A DNA stretch of 64,000 nt, from positions 1,892,001-1,956,000 of the forward strand of contig JACVVK020000053.1 of NCBI GenBank assembly GCA_018292915.2, read 5' to 3'. Made by a program: the position numbers and the translations under genes. The DNA comes from Batillaria attramentaria. Its lineage: Eukaryota; Mollusca; Gastropoda; Batillariidae. The notes below the pieces were generated by a model. It did not search any database. It saw only the letters and a list, made by a program, of their open reading frames with translations, and had not been told where the DNA came from. Position 1 is the first letter of the stretch. Each line of letters opens with the position of its first letter. Below are positions 47,743 to 59,404 of this stretch, piece after piece.

Positions 47743-48828
47743 AGTGCCGACATCGCTGGCATTAGACACTTGGGGGCGATATGGTCATCCGGGGACTTCC
47801 TTAACCACAACAGACACGTCGCCAGGCGCAGTTTGTGTGGGTCAGGGAGGATTATGAGCATGCATAATTAATAGAGTGGGACATGCGTACGTCAGTGTGT
47901 AATCCGCTACAGGCTTCTCATATTGCAGCCTTTTGCCCTGTCAGGTGGCAGAGGAAGTGTGTTAAACGTGTGACAGTTTTGTCATTTTGATATTTTGTGT
48001 GGAAAATGTCAAAGTTTTTATCTTACAAGCTGGCCATTCGAGGCAAGTTGAAGTTTATCTCTGGACGTGGAACATTAAAGCTTGTGTCCACATAAAGAGC
48101 AGGCCGGCCTATCAAACACAACATGGAGTCCAAACCACATCACAAGCTGTGTCGGCGTGGCTGTGCTACTAGATATTCATCAGTAGTTGGCCATCAGGCC
48201 GTTTTCACAGCGGAGGCTCTACATGTTCTGTTCCCCGTTTACTCTTTGATCCACGACTGATGTCAATCGATCAGCAGTTCCTACGGCATCCACTCTCAGT
48301 CTTTCTCTACGTCTCTCTCAACGGTTCTCTCTCTCTCTCTCTCCCCCCCCCCCCCCAATACACAACGTGACCGACAACCCGCGTGTGGTGCTGGAGATGC
48401 GGCGAGTGATAGTGATGGCGGCATTAGCCGGGTACAAAGTCAAGCTGGCGGTGGGGGGAAGATGCCAGCCCCGATCATGACGGTGTAATTGTATTGAGTT
48501 GCGGGGGGAGATAAGAACGGTGGTCAGTGGTCACGTCCTGCCCGCCCTGTCCTGCCCTCAGCACCGCCGCCTTTCCTCTGGCCGCTGACTGCTTTACTTC
48601 TGTAGATCGATACACGGACCGTATGCCGCAAACAGGCAGTATAGTACATGTATTGTAGTCTTGTCTGTCTTAGTCGCTCATGCCATCAGTAGTGACGGAA
48701 ACTCGTAATGGTCAGTGGTCACTGTATCATCTGTTGAAGGTGTACAACACTTCCAGCGTTCAGCTGCATCATATACATGCCCAGTTTGCTCAGTTGTGCG
48801 ATGACTGTATCCTCCTCTTGGCTAACCC
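47743..48828. other. Intron stretch without recognisable genes
   Basis: CT run followed by poly-C at about 48328-48356. No gene was recognised. Confidence 0.5.
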
Positions 48829-48967
48829 GTCAACACTATGAAAATGTCGGTAGGGTGCCAACACTATGAACATGTCGGTAGGGTGCCAACACTATGAACA
48901 TGTCGGTAGGGTGCCAACACTATGAACATGTCGGTAGGGTGCCAACACTATGAACACGGTGCCAACA
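48829..48967. repeat. 28-bp tandem repeat, about 5 copies
   Basis: The unit is GCCAACACTATGAACATGTC followed by GGTAGGGT. The last copy is truncated. Confidence 0.9.
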
Positions 48968-49578
48968 ACTAGGGAGGGGGAGGGCAGACAGTGGGTATTT
49001 GCGGCGTCAGTCTCAGTTCTTCATGATGGAGTGCGGAGTCTTGTGATTGCACATTGGCACGCTACACGCTAGAGAGCGGATGATGAGGGAGGGTAAGAGA
49101 AGCCGCGAACTGTCGCTCTCATGTCGGCCTGTGTGTGTCGCATTTAGCACTGAGGGTCGTGCTGCATGCACAGGGGCAGTTGTGGGCAGAGCTGTCAACG
49201 TTTGATTAGTGGATTTGTGGGAAACGGGCCTGCGTCAGTTCTCTTTCCCTCCACCACCCACCTCTTTATATTTTCTATCTTCGTCTTTTGTCTTTCGCGT
49301 TGCCTGGGAATCTCACTTGTTTAGTGATCTTTACCTTCTGCAGGCTGTTGTTAATCGTATTTCCTGATGGGGTTGATATAATTACTGATCCGTAATTGAT
49401 AAAGTGAATCACACAGTGACGTTGTATAAATACTCGTCTTGTTGTGTGTGGTGTTGACAGGTAATCTTCCCCTGTCATTCATTCTCTAGGAACTAAGGCG
49501 AGTTGTGTGTGTGTGTGGGAAGACATGCAGGTTTTGTAGTGTACACAGTGCGCGTGTTTTTGGCGGACTGACGTCGAC
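48968..49578. other. Intron stretch without recognisable features
   Basis: No gene or repeat was recognised. Confidence 0.45.
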
Positions 49579-50718
49579 ATAAATCATCACAAGAGACGTG
49601 TGTAGGCTGGGGGCCTCACTACTTGCCACCAAGCTTTCCTCTCATATAAATCATCACAAGAGACGTGTGTAGGCTGGGGGCCTCACTACTTGCCACCAAG
49701 CTTTCCTCTCATATAAATCATCACAAGAGACGTGTGTAGGCTGGGGGCCTCACTACTTGCCACCAAGCTTTCCTCTCATATAAATCATCACAAGAGACGT
49801 GTGTAGGCTGGGGGCCTCACTACTTGCCACCAAGCTTTCCTCTCATATAAATCATCACAAGAGACGTGTGTAGGCTGGGGGCCTCACTACTTGCCACCAA
49901 GCTTTCCTCCCATATAAATCATCACAAGAGACGTGTGTAGGCTGGGGGCCTCACTACTTGCCACCAAGCTTTCCTCTCATATAAATCATCACAAGAGACG
50001 TGTGTAGGCTGGGGGCCTCACTACTTGCCACCAAGCTTTCCTCTCATATAAATCATCACAAGAGACGTGTGTAGGCTGGGGGCCTCACTACTTGCCACCA
50101 AGCTTTCCTCTCATATAAATCATCACAAGAGACGTGTGTAGGCTGGGGGCCTCACTACTTGCCACCAAGCTTTCCTCTCATATAAATCATCACAAGAGAC
50201 GTGTGTAGGCTGGGGGCCTCACTACTTGCCACCAAGCTTTCCTCTCATATAAATCATCACAAGAGACGTGTGTAGGCTGGGGGCCTCACTACTTGCCACC
50301 AAGCTTTCCTCTCATATAAATCATCACAAGAGACGTGTGTAGGCTGGGGGCCTCACTACTTGCCACCAAGCTTTCCTCTCATATAAATCATCACAAGAGA
50401 CGTGTGTAGGCTGGGGGCCTCACTACTTGCCACCAAGCTTTCCTCTCATATAAATCATCACAAGAGACGTGTGTAGGCTGGGGGCCTCACTACTTGCCAC
50501 CAAGCTTTCCTCTCATATAAATCATCACAAGAGACGTGTGTAGGCTGGGGGCCTCACTACTTGCCACCAAGCTTTCCTCTCATATAAATCATCACAAGAG
50601 ACGTGTGTAGGCTGGGGGCCTCACTACTTGCCACCAAGCTTTCCTCTCATATAAATCATCACAAGAGACGTGTGTAGGCTGGGGGCCTCACTACTTGCCA
50701 CCAAGCTTTCCTCTCATA
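49579..50718. repeat. 67-bp minisatellite, 17 near-identical copies
   Basis: The unit is ATAAATCATCACAAGAGACG, TGTGTAGGCTGGGGGCCTCA, CTACTTGCCACCAAGCTTTC and CTCTCAT. Only one substitution (CCTCCCAT at about 49910) was noticed across 17 copies. Confidence 0.97.
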
Positions 50719-50824
50719 AGCTCCGCGTGACACGAGCAGGGGAATAAAAACGGAACAGTGGAAGGAAAGGGGTGGGCGATGAAGTCGAGCTTTTTTTTTC
50801 TTTCTTTTTTTTTTTTGGTCAGTC

Positions 50825-51430
50825 TCCACACTTGGACTCCCTTCTTCCTCTCTCCCCACACTACTCTCTTCTGACTTCCTGTCTCTACTTCCCACACTGA
50901 CTACCCCCTTCTTCCTCTCTCCCCATACTACTTCCTTCGTCCCGTCTCTACTCCTCACACTACCCCCTTCTTCCTGTCTCTACTCCCGACACCACCCCTT
51001 CTTCCTGTCTACTCCTCACACTACCCCCTTCTTCCTGTCTCTACTTCCCACACTACCCCCTTCTTCCTGTCTACTCCTCACACTACCCCCTTCTTCCTGT
51101 CTCTACTTCCCACACTACTCCCTTCCTCCTGTCTCAACTCCTCACACTATCCCCTTCTTCGTGTCTCTACTCCCCACACTACTCCCTTCTTCCTGTCTCT
51201 ACCCCCACCTACCCCTTCTTCCTGTCTCCACTCCTCACACTACCCCCTTCCTGTCTTCACACCCCCACCCCCTTCTTCCTGTCTCTACCCCCTACCCCCA
51301 CCTACTCCTCCCCCAGTACCCCCTTCTTCCTGCCCCCCCCCCCCCCCCCGCCACTACCCCTTCAATCCTGTCTCTATCCCCACTGCCCCCTTCTTCCTGT
51401 CTCTACTCCGCATACTACCCCCTTCCTATT
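50825..51430. repeat. Pyrimidine-rich degenerate ~30-bp tandem repeat
   Basis: CACACTACCCCCTTCTTCCT followed by GTCTCTACTCC or GTCTACTCCT recurs about 18 times with length variation. There is almost no purine besides the A of ACT. It contains poly-C at 51337-51351. Confidence 0.8.
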
Positions 51431-51826
51431 AGCGGTTTATCGGGAGCATTATCTGGCGTTTTGTTGTTTCCCTGTCTATTCCCCACACCCGGCCACTGAG
51501 TGTAAAGACCTAAATAATGGGAAGTGCGTATGAAAGATGGGGTTTATGGCGGGGCGGCGTGCCAGGTTCCACTGTTACACCACCTCTGGGGCGGGGCGGG
51601 AGGGGGGGGGGTGTAACTGGCTGCTACAGGCCTTTTCTGTCGCACACTGCGGGGATACGTGGTTTTTGTTCTGGGTTTGTTTGGTGGTTGTTGCTGCTGT
51701 TGTTGATGTGTGTGTGTGGTTGTGTTTAAGAGAACTGCCATTTTTCGTTTACTTTATCCTGAACCTCTCAGCAACGGCAGTGACGATGTGAATGAAAGTT
51801 AATGATGCAGCTCGTGTTTATCTTAT
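51431..51826. other. Intron stretch between two arrays
   Basis: Short ORFs only; a GT run lies near 51707-51725. No gene was recognised. Confidence 0.45.
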
Positions 51827-51828
51827 AC

Positions 51829-54028
51829 GACAGTCCAGCTTTTGATTCTCTTAGACACCAGTTTAAACGACAGTCCAGCTCTTGATTCTCTTAGACACCA
51901 GTTTAAACGACAGTCCAGCTCTTGATTCTCTTAGACACCAGTTTAAACGACTATCCAGCTCTTGATTCTCCTAGACACCAGTTTAAACGACAGTCCAGCT
52001 CTTGATTCTCTTAGACACCAGTTTAAACGACAGTCCAGCTCTTGATTCTCTTAGACACCAGTTTCAACGACAGTCCAGCTCTTGATTCTCTTAGACACCA
52101 GTTTAAACGACAGTCCAGCTCTTGATTCTCTTAGACACCAGTTGAAACGACAGTCCAGCTCTTGATTCTCCTAGACACCAGTTTCAACGACAGTCCAGCT
52201 CTTGATTCTCCTAGACACCAGTTTAAACGACAGTCCAGCTCTTGATTCTCTTAGACACCAGTTTCAACGACAGTCCAGCTCTTGATTCTCTTAGACACCA
52301 GTTTCAACGACAGTCCAGCTCTTGATTCTCTTAGACACCAGTTTCAACGACAGTCCAGCTCTTGATTCTCTTAGACACCAGTTTCAACGACAGTCCAGCT
52401 CTTGATTCTCTTAGACACCAGTTGAAACGACAGTCCAGCTCTTGATTCTCCTAGACACCAGTTTCAACGACAGTCCAGCTCTTGATTCTCCTAGACACCA
52501 GTTGAAACGACAATCCAGCTCTTGATTCTCCTAGACACCAGTTTCAACGACAGTCCAGCTCTTGATTCTCCTAGACACCAGTTTCAACGACAGTCCAGCT
52601 CTTGATTCTCCTAGACACCAGTTTCAACGACAGTCCAGCTCTTGATTCTCTTAGACACCAGTTTCAACGACAGTCCAGCTCTTGATTCTCCTAGAAACCA
52701 GTTTCAACGACAGTCCAGCTCTTGATTCTCTTAGACACCAGTTTCAACGACAGTCCAGCTCTTGATTCTCTTAGACACCAGTTGAAACGACAGTCCAGCT
52801 CTTGATTCTCCTAGACACCAGTTGAAACGACAGTCCAGCTCTTGATTCTCCTAGACACCAGTTGAAACGACAGTCCAGCTCTTGATTCTCCTAGACACCA
52901 GTTGAAACGACAGTCCAGCTCTTGATTCTCCTAGACACCAGTTGAAACGACAGTCCAGCTCTTGATTCTCTTAGACACCAGTTGAAACGCCAGTCCAGCT
53001 CTTGATTCTCCTAGACACCAGTTGAAACGACAGTCCAGCTCTTGATTCTCTTAGACACCAGTTGAAACGCCAGTCCAGCTCTTGATTCTCTTAGACACCA
53101 GTTGAAACGACAGTCCAGCTCTTGATTCTCCTAGACACCAGTTGAAACGACAGTCCAGCTCTTGATTCTCTTAGACACCAGTTGAAACGACAGTCCAGCT
53201 CTTGATTCTCCTAGACACCAGTTGAAACGACAGTCCAGCTCTTGATTCTCCTAGACACCAGTTGAAACGACAGTCCAGCTCTTGATTCTCCTAGACACCA
53301 GTTGAAACGACAGTCCAGCTCTTGATTCTCCTAGACACCAGTTGAAACGACAGTCCAGCTCTTGATTCTCCTAGACACCAGTTTAAACGACAGTCCAGCT
53401 CTTGATTCTCTTAGACACCAGTTGAAACGACAGTCCAGCTTTTGATTCTCTTAGACACCAGTTTAAACGACAGTCCAGCTCTTGATTCTCTTAGACACCA
53501 GTTGAAACGACAGTCCAGCTCTTGATTCTCTTAGACACCAGTTTAAACGACAGTCCAGCTCTTGATTCTCTTAGACACCAGTTTAAACGACAGTCCAGCT
53601 CTTGATTCTCTTAGACACCAGTTTAAACGACAGTCCAGCTCTTGATTCTCCTAGACACCAGTTTAAACGACAGTCCAGCTCTTGATTCTCTTAGACACCA
53701 GTTTAAACGACAGTCCAGCTCTTGATTCTCTTAGACACCAGTTTAAACGACAGTCCAGCTCTTGATTCTCTTAGACACCAGTTTAAACGACAGTCCAGCT
53801 CTTGATTCTCCTAGACACCAGTTTAAACGACAGTCCAGCTCTTGATTCTCCTAGACACCAGTTTAAACGACAGTCCAGCTCTTGATTCTCTTAGACACCA
53901 GTTGAAACGACAGTCCAGCTCTTGATTCTCCTAGACACCAGTTGAAACGACAGTCCAGCTCTTGATTCTCCTAGACACCAGTTGAAACGACAGTCCAGCT
54001 CTTGATTCTCCTAGACACCAGTTTAAAC
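51829..54028. repeat. 40-bp satellite-like array, 55 copies
   Basis: The unit is CGACAGTCCAGCTCTTGATT then CTCTTAGACACCAGTTTAAA. The length is held at exactly 40 bp throughout. Two variable sites are CTTAGACAC/CCTAGACAC and GTTTAAAC/GTTTCAAC/GTTGAAAC, and the variants occur in blocks along the array. Confidence 0.97.
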
Positions 54029-54558
54029 GTGCGTTACAGTTCTACACTTACACGGACAGAAGAAGTGTGAGAGCACTGTTAGGGAAGGGGTGGAAGGAGG
54101 GGTCGATTATCGTGTCATAGCGGACAGCGCCGTGTGAACAATGTAATTGCGTGACACCAGTGATAAAGCACGACGAGCGTCTGGGGTCAGTATTGTGATG
54201 GCGTTTGACTGGCTGCTCCTTCCCACACTGTCACATCATTCTACACACAACCTGACGTAGTTTATATGTTGACTACACACGTCGCCTCACCTCAGACTCG
54301 GGTTCGTATTGTGTCAAGAATAAGGAAGATTGATGACGTCACACTGTGAACTTGTGCTGCATGGTTTGCATGTCTCAAGTTTGGGGCTGAAGTTGAAGCA
54401 GACGGTCTGTAAGAAGCCAAGCTGTACATTTTAGCAGAATGGGGCGGGGGGGGGGGGGGGGGTTGGCGGGGGGTGGAGGGGAGGGGGGCACAGTTCAGTT
54501 GCAGGATTACTCACATCATCACAGGTAACCGAACCATGCTGTCAGATTCGCATATCAA
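54029..54558. other. Intron stretch after the 40-bp array
   Basis: Poly-G at about 54444-54462. No gene was recognised. Confidence 0.45.

Positions 54559-54559
<1 letters not shown>

Positions 54560-54609
<50 letters not shown>
54560..54609. repeat. (CA)n microsatellite
   Basis: About 25 uninterrupted CA units. Confidence 0.95.
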
Positions 54610-54612
<3 letters not shown>

Positions 54613-55049
54613 GCCGAGTGTGGTAAAATGCTGTACACGGAACACTGGAGTACTACATGTTTATCAGCAGAGGAACACGGTGCCCTGACGGGGTCAGACC
54701 CTCTCACTATTTCCCACCCACTTTTTAACCCTCCACCCTACTCTCTCAGTTCACACCCAACCCCACTACACCGCCAGTTACAACTGCTAGCCTATCAGTC
54801 GGCTCTCCTGTCAACAAATCCTCGCGCCATGTGTGTGGGTCAGAGGTCAGCTTATCTGCGGTTCAGGGGTCACCCCATGCGGAGCGCTGAGAGCAGGGAG
54901 TTGAAACGCCGGCCTGGGATGAACCGACAAAAACATTCATGTCAGTCGGGGCTGGCAGTGCTGCCTGGGAGTTTGTTGCCGTGTTTATGATAGGGAAACG
55001 TTTTCCGTGCTGGTTACGTGGGCTGTTCCTTCGCTCCACATGAAAATGT

Positions 55050-55219
55050 ACTCTGTCTCTCTCTCTCTCTCTGTCTCTCTCTCTCTCTGTCTCTCTCTCT
55101 GTTGGCAGAGGGTAGCGTAGGCGCTTGTGAAGGAGGTATGAGGGAAAAAGCTGTCAGGTCATAGTGACTTACAGTTTCCTCGTGAGAACTACCACTGCTC
55201 GCGTGACGCCTACAACTCC

Positions 55220-55284
<65 letters not shown>
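55050..55284. repeat. CT microsatellite and (CA)n microsatellite
   Basis: An interrupted (CT)n run at 55052-55101, and about 30 CA units at 55224-55283. Confidence 0.9.
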
Positions 55285-56636
55285 TTTGATATAATGAAAA
55301 GAGAACTTTGCAAATTTGGAGGACAAAATCAGCCGGTTGAGAGGTGTCCTCCTTGGGAACAACTGATCACTATGCTGGTGATCTATGACAGGTTTTGTCT
55401 ACATGTTTGCTTGTAAAATGACTGACGGATGATGTCATCGCGGAATGCGACCATAGGGACATCTTAGGGATCGTTTTTGGCCCTAACAATGCGTATCTTT
55501 CGTCTGTCTTGTATCGATTAGTGTGGTGGTTTATCGATAGGCAGAAACTTGACAGCAACTACCATACTTTAGTTGAATGCTGATTACAGTCCACGGTTAA
55601 CATGCCTGGCCTCCCACCGTCTGTCTGTGGTGCGCACTTTGCCGGCCTCTCCTCACCGGCCCATTAACATCACTGTCTCATTACCATCACACTGTCGCCG
55701 TCACACAGCACGTGTTTTGCCAGATCAGCGCTGGGTCGTGGATCAATGGCTGGCAATAATAGACACAACGACCATAAAACATATCGATTTTCTATTTCTC
55801 CGCCAACTGTATGACCCCTGTAGCGATCAGACTGCCTGGAACGTCAGCTAAAGTGCTTGAGGATTGTCCCTATCATATTCTGACGTCCACGGAACCACTA
55901 GTTCTGCACGAGTCGTCATAAGGGAGGCAACAGTGTCAGGGAATAGTAACTCTGGCATGACAGGTATCATGCCGGTTTTAGTTTTGTATTTTTCTGTTGA
56001 AAGGACCGGGCTCCGCGTCCTATTTGCTAATGTCAAAACAAGAGAAGGTGGTGATTTAATTCTCCGCTGGAATGTGGGAGGGATTTGTTGCGAGGGATCC
56101 GGCTTTATGGGAAAATCTGTTTTCCTGTTTATAATGTGATGGGGGGAAAACCCAAAACTTCATGTGCAGCTCGGAATGACTCAGAAACAGCCGAGTGATG
56201 TTTGTTTTGACAGGGCTTGCTCGTCATTGAAACAGTTCTGACAGATGGAGTTGAGTGATTTGGATCCAGGAAGCCAGGCAACACAGACCTAGTATAGTGG
56301 ATGATAGTCGCTTGTGTTTGAAGGAAGGGTGGTACAAGAGGGCCGTGTCTTGTGGGTCTTTGTTGAGACAGTGGCCGTAAAAGATTGTATAGACAATGTG
56401 TGGTTACAGAAGTGCCAGAACCTTTGCTTGCGTCCTAACGGAGGTTCCCACATACTGGTAAGCAAGCAGGAGGTATTGACCAGTGGTAGTCGTATGGATA
56501 TTATAGTGACCTTTCGGTGTGTGGATTATGAGCAGTAGGCGTTATGCACCACCTTATCTTCCCCCAGGTTTAGTGACTTCCCGCGTCAGAAGATTGCGAC
56601 TACCGGTCAGTAATTTGGTCGGTGACAGTGACTCGA
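55285..56636. other. Intron stretch without recognisable features
   Basis: No gene or repeat was recognised; ORFs are short and unrelated to known families. Confidence 0.45.
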
Positions 56637-56654
56637 AAACACATCTGGAAACTT

Positions 56655-57650
56655 GATGTGCTCTGTGTACACATCAGTGTGCTTTATGTACACATCAATG
56701 TGCTTTATGTACACATCAGTGTGCTTTATGTACACATCAATGTGCTTTATGTACACAGTGTGCTTTATGTACACATCAATGTGCTCTGTGTACACAGCGG
56801 TGTGCTTTATGTACACATCAATGTGCTCTGTGTACACAGCGGTGTGCTTTATGTACACATCAATGTGCTCTGTGTACACAGCGGTGTGCTTTATGTACAC
56901 ATCAATGTGCTCTGTGTACACAGCGGTGTGCTTTATGTACACATCAATGTGCTCTGTGTACACAGCAGTGTGCTTTAATTATGTACACAGCAGTGTGCTT
57001 TAATTATGTACACATCAATGTGCTCTGTGTACACAGCAGTGTGCTTTATGTACACATCAATGTGCTCTGTGTACACAGCAGTGTGCTTTATGTACACATC
57101 AATGTGCTCTGTGTACACAGCAGTGTGCTTTATGTACACAGCAGTGTGCTTTATGTACACAGCGGTGTGCTTTATGTACACATCAATGTGCTCTGTGTCC
57201 ACAGCGGTGTGCTTTATGTACACATCAATGTGCTCTGTGTACACAGCGGTGTGCTTTATGTACACATCAATGTGCTCTGTGTACACAGCGGTGTGCTTTA
57301 TGTACACATCAATGTGCTCTGTGTACACAGCGGTGTGCTTTATGTACACATCAATGTGCTCTGTGTACACAGCGGTGTGCTTTATGTACACATCAATGTG
57401 CTCTGTGTACACAGCGGTGTGCTTTATGTACACATCAATGTGCTCTGTGTACACAGCGGTGTGCTTTATGTACACATCAATGTGCTCTGTGTACACAGCG
57501 GTGTGCTTTATGTACACATCAGTGTGCTCTGTGTACACAGCGGTGTGCTTTATGTACACATCAGTGTGCTCTGTGTACACAGCAGTGTGCTTTATGTACA
57601 CATCAGTGTGCTTTATGTACACATCAGTGTGCTCTGTGTACACATCACTT
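56655..57650. repeat. 42-bp minisatellite built from two 21-bp halves, about 24 copies
   Basis: The halves are GTGTGCTTTATGTACACATC plus A, and ATGTGCTCTGTGTACACAGC plus G. The first copies show only the first half, and some copies carry an extra TTAA. Unit lengths divisible by three leave several frames open on both strands (up to 227 codons); these ORFs are periodic artefacts. Confidence 0.95.
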
Positions 57651-58007
57651 ACAAGGGAATGTAATGTAGGGGCCGTATACTAAGTGCCCAGCGTCAGTGT
57701 GCCTCTAATGTGGTGGCCGTGTTATAACACTTACCTGGCTTACTGGTGACAGTTGACAAATAAGGGAATGTGCCCGCGGGACAAGCCATGTCTGACTGGT
57801 GTCAACACGAGAAAGATTGCAATAGAGGCAGAGACCCCCATGTTAACACGAACTAGTACAGTTTATATGCTAGGTAGAGGATTAAGGGGGGATCAACACG
57901 GTTACCTTACTTAGGACCCCCGGGAGTTCTTGTTCCCTCCCTCAGTACTGTACGTCTGCGTCATCAGGTCATGTACGTGCCAATCAATACCTCTGGCCTT
58001 GTAGTCG

Positions 58008-58051
<44 letters not shown>

Positions 58052-59190
58052 TGTAGTCTTCCACTGTTCCTACGTTGACGGTGCTGTCTTCATGCTGTAA
58101 TTATACCCATTCAGTTTTTTTTTTTTTTTGGGGGGGGGGGGGGTGGGGGGGGCAGACCGTCAGCACTGATATTGTGACGCACGTTAACGTGGGAAATACA
58201 TAAATACATGGCAGGATCGCTTGCATTTAGGGCATATCGATCCGGAATATCCTTCAACACCGACGTGCTTGTGTCTTTTAGTTGTAATGACACCAGATAG
58301 AAGCGGTGCAACCTTCTGACACAGTACACGACGGATTCAGGTATTTTGAACTCATTCAGGTAACGCCGTCATACGAATTGCCGTTCCTCAAGGCGAGCTG
58401 AACATGCATGGCGTTGTTAGGAACAGGAGAGACTAAACGAGTGGTATAGGGGTGGCCGGGTGCCGGGTGGCCCGCGCTGTGTTGCTGCTGGCCTGTGACA
58501 GGTAGTTGTCGTAATACCGGGTCACTACCCTCACACCCCTAAATGTCCGAGTGGGACGGATCTAGCGGGTGACGGTGGGCGATGGTCCGCGTGTGCTTGT
58601 GTGTGTGTGATGAGAAACCAGTGACTCTCGGCCTGTCAACATCTGCTGCTCCGTGCCTTGCCTTATCTGTAGTGGTGGACATTGTTGTAGTGTGGCGTGC
58701 ACAGCTGACAGCCCTGTGTGTGATCCTCGTTACACAGTTGCTGAGGACAGTAGAACGCGCATTGACACCATTATAATTATTGTCTGCCTCATCCGCCCGT
58801 GCCAGTGTGTTGTGAGCGTGGGCTGTAGCGGCGTTTTTTGAAGGAAGACAAAGCGAGTGCCGTTGCACTCTGGCCTGTATGTGTTTTCAAACCAAACGCA
58901 ACAAAGTGGCCATTGTGTGAAGGAGGAACGGGATGCTGTCTTTATGATGTGGGTCTCGTCAGGAGTGGACGGACAACGCGGGGACCCTCGGGATGTACTC
59001 CTAGGTGAGGTTGAGAGCCGGCCAGAGAGGGAACGAGATACAGTGAGAGCTGGAAAGCGCTGTCATGTGATAGCGCATGTAATGCATACTTCATGTTTTC
59101 CTTGCTATGTTTATTGCGGTTACGGGGGTTCCCCTTTTGACGTAATCCGAGGTAGTCGTTTGAGTCTCGCCCTCTCCCGTTTTCAACTCT
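57651..59190. other. Intron stretch with a GT microsatellite
   Basis: (GT)n at about 58010-58050 and poly-T/poly-G at 58115-58150. An ATG at 58947 with a phase-1 donor GTGAGG at 59005 is listed among the weak alternative exon candidates. Confidence 0.5.
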
Positions 59191-59337
59191 GTGTGAGAGA
59201 GAGAGAGAGAAAAACTGTGTGTGTGTTTGTGTGTGTGTGTGAGAGACTCTGTGTCAGTGTGTGTGTTTGTGTGTGTGTGAGAGACTCTGTGTCAGTGTGT
59301 GTGTTTGTGTGTGTGTGTGTGTGAGAGACTCTGTGTC

Positions 59338-59401
<64 letters not shown>
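59190..59401. repeat. GT/GA compound microsatellite with a GAGAGACTCTGTGTCA tandem unit
   Basis: Three copies of GAGAGACTCTGTGTCAGTGT with variable (GT)n spacers are followed by a pure (GA)n run (59362-59401). Confidence 0.9.

Positions 59402-59404
<3 letters not shown>

Noticed and set aside
46189..47769. Minus-strand ORFs of 434 and 386 codons with Cys/His/Leu repeats
   Set aside because: They follow the 89/100-bp minisatellite exactly, and overlapping frames are open at the same time.
49579..54028. CRISPR-like regular repeats
   Set aside because: The 67-bp and 40-bp units are contiguous tandem copies with no unique spacers, and the DNA is eukaryotic.
56607..57683. ORFs of up to 227 codons on both strands
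   Set aside because: Periodic translation of the 42-bp minisatellite.
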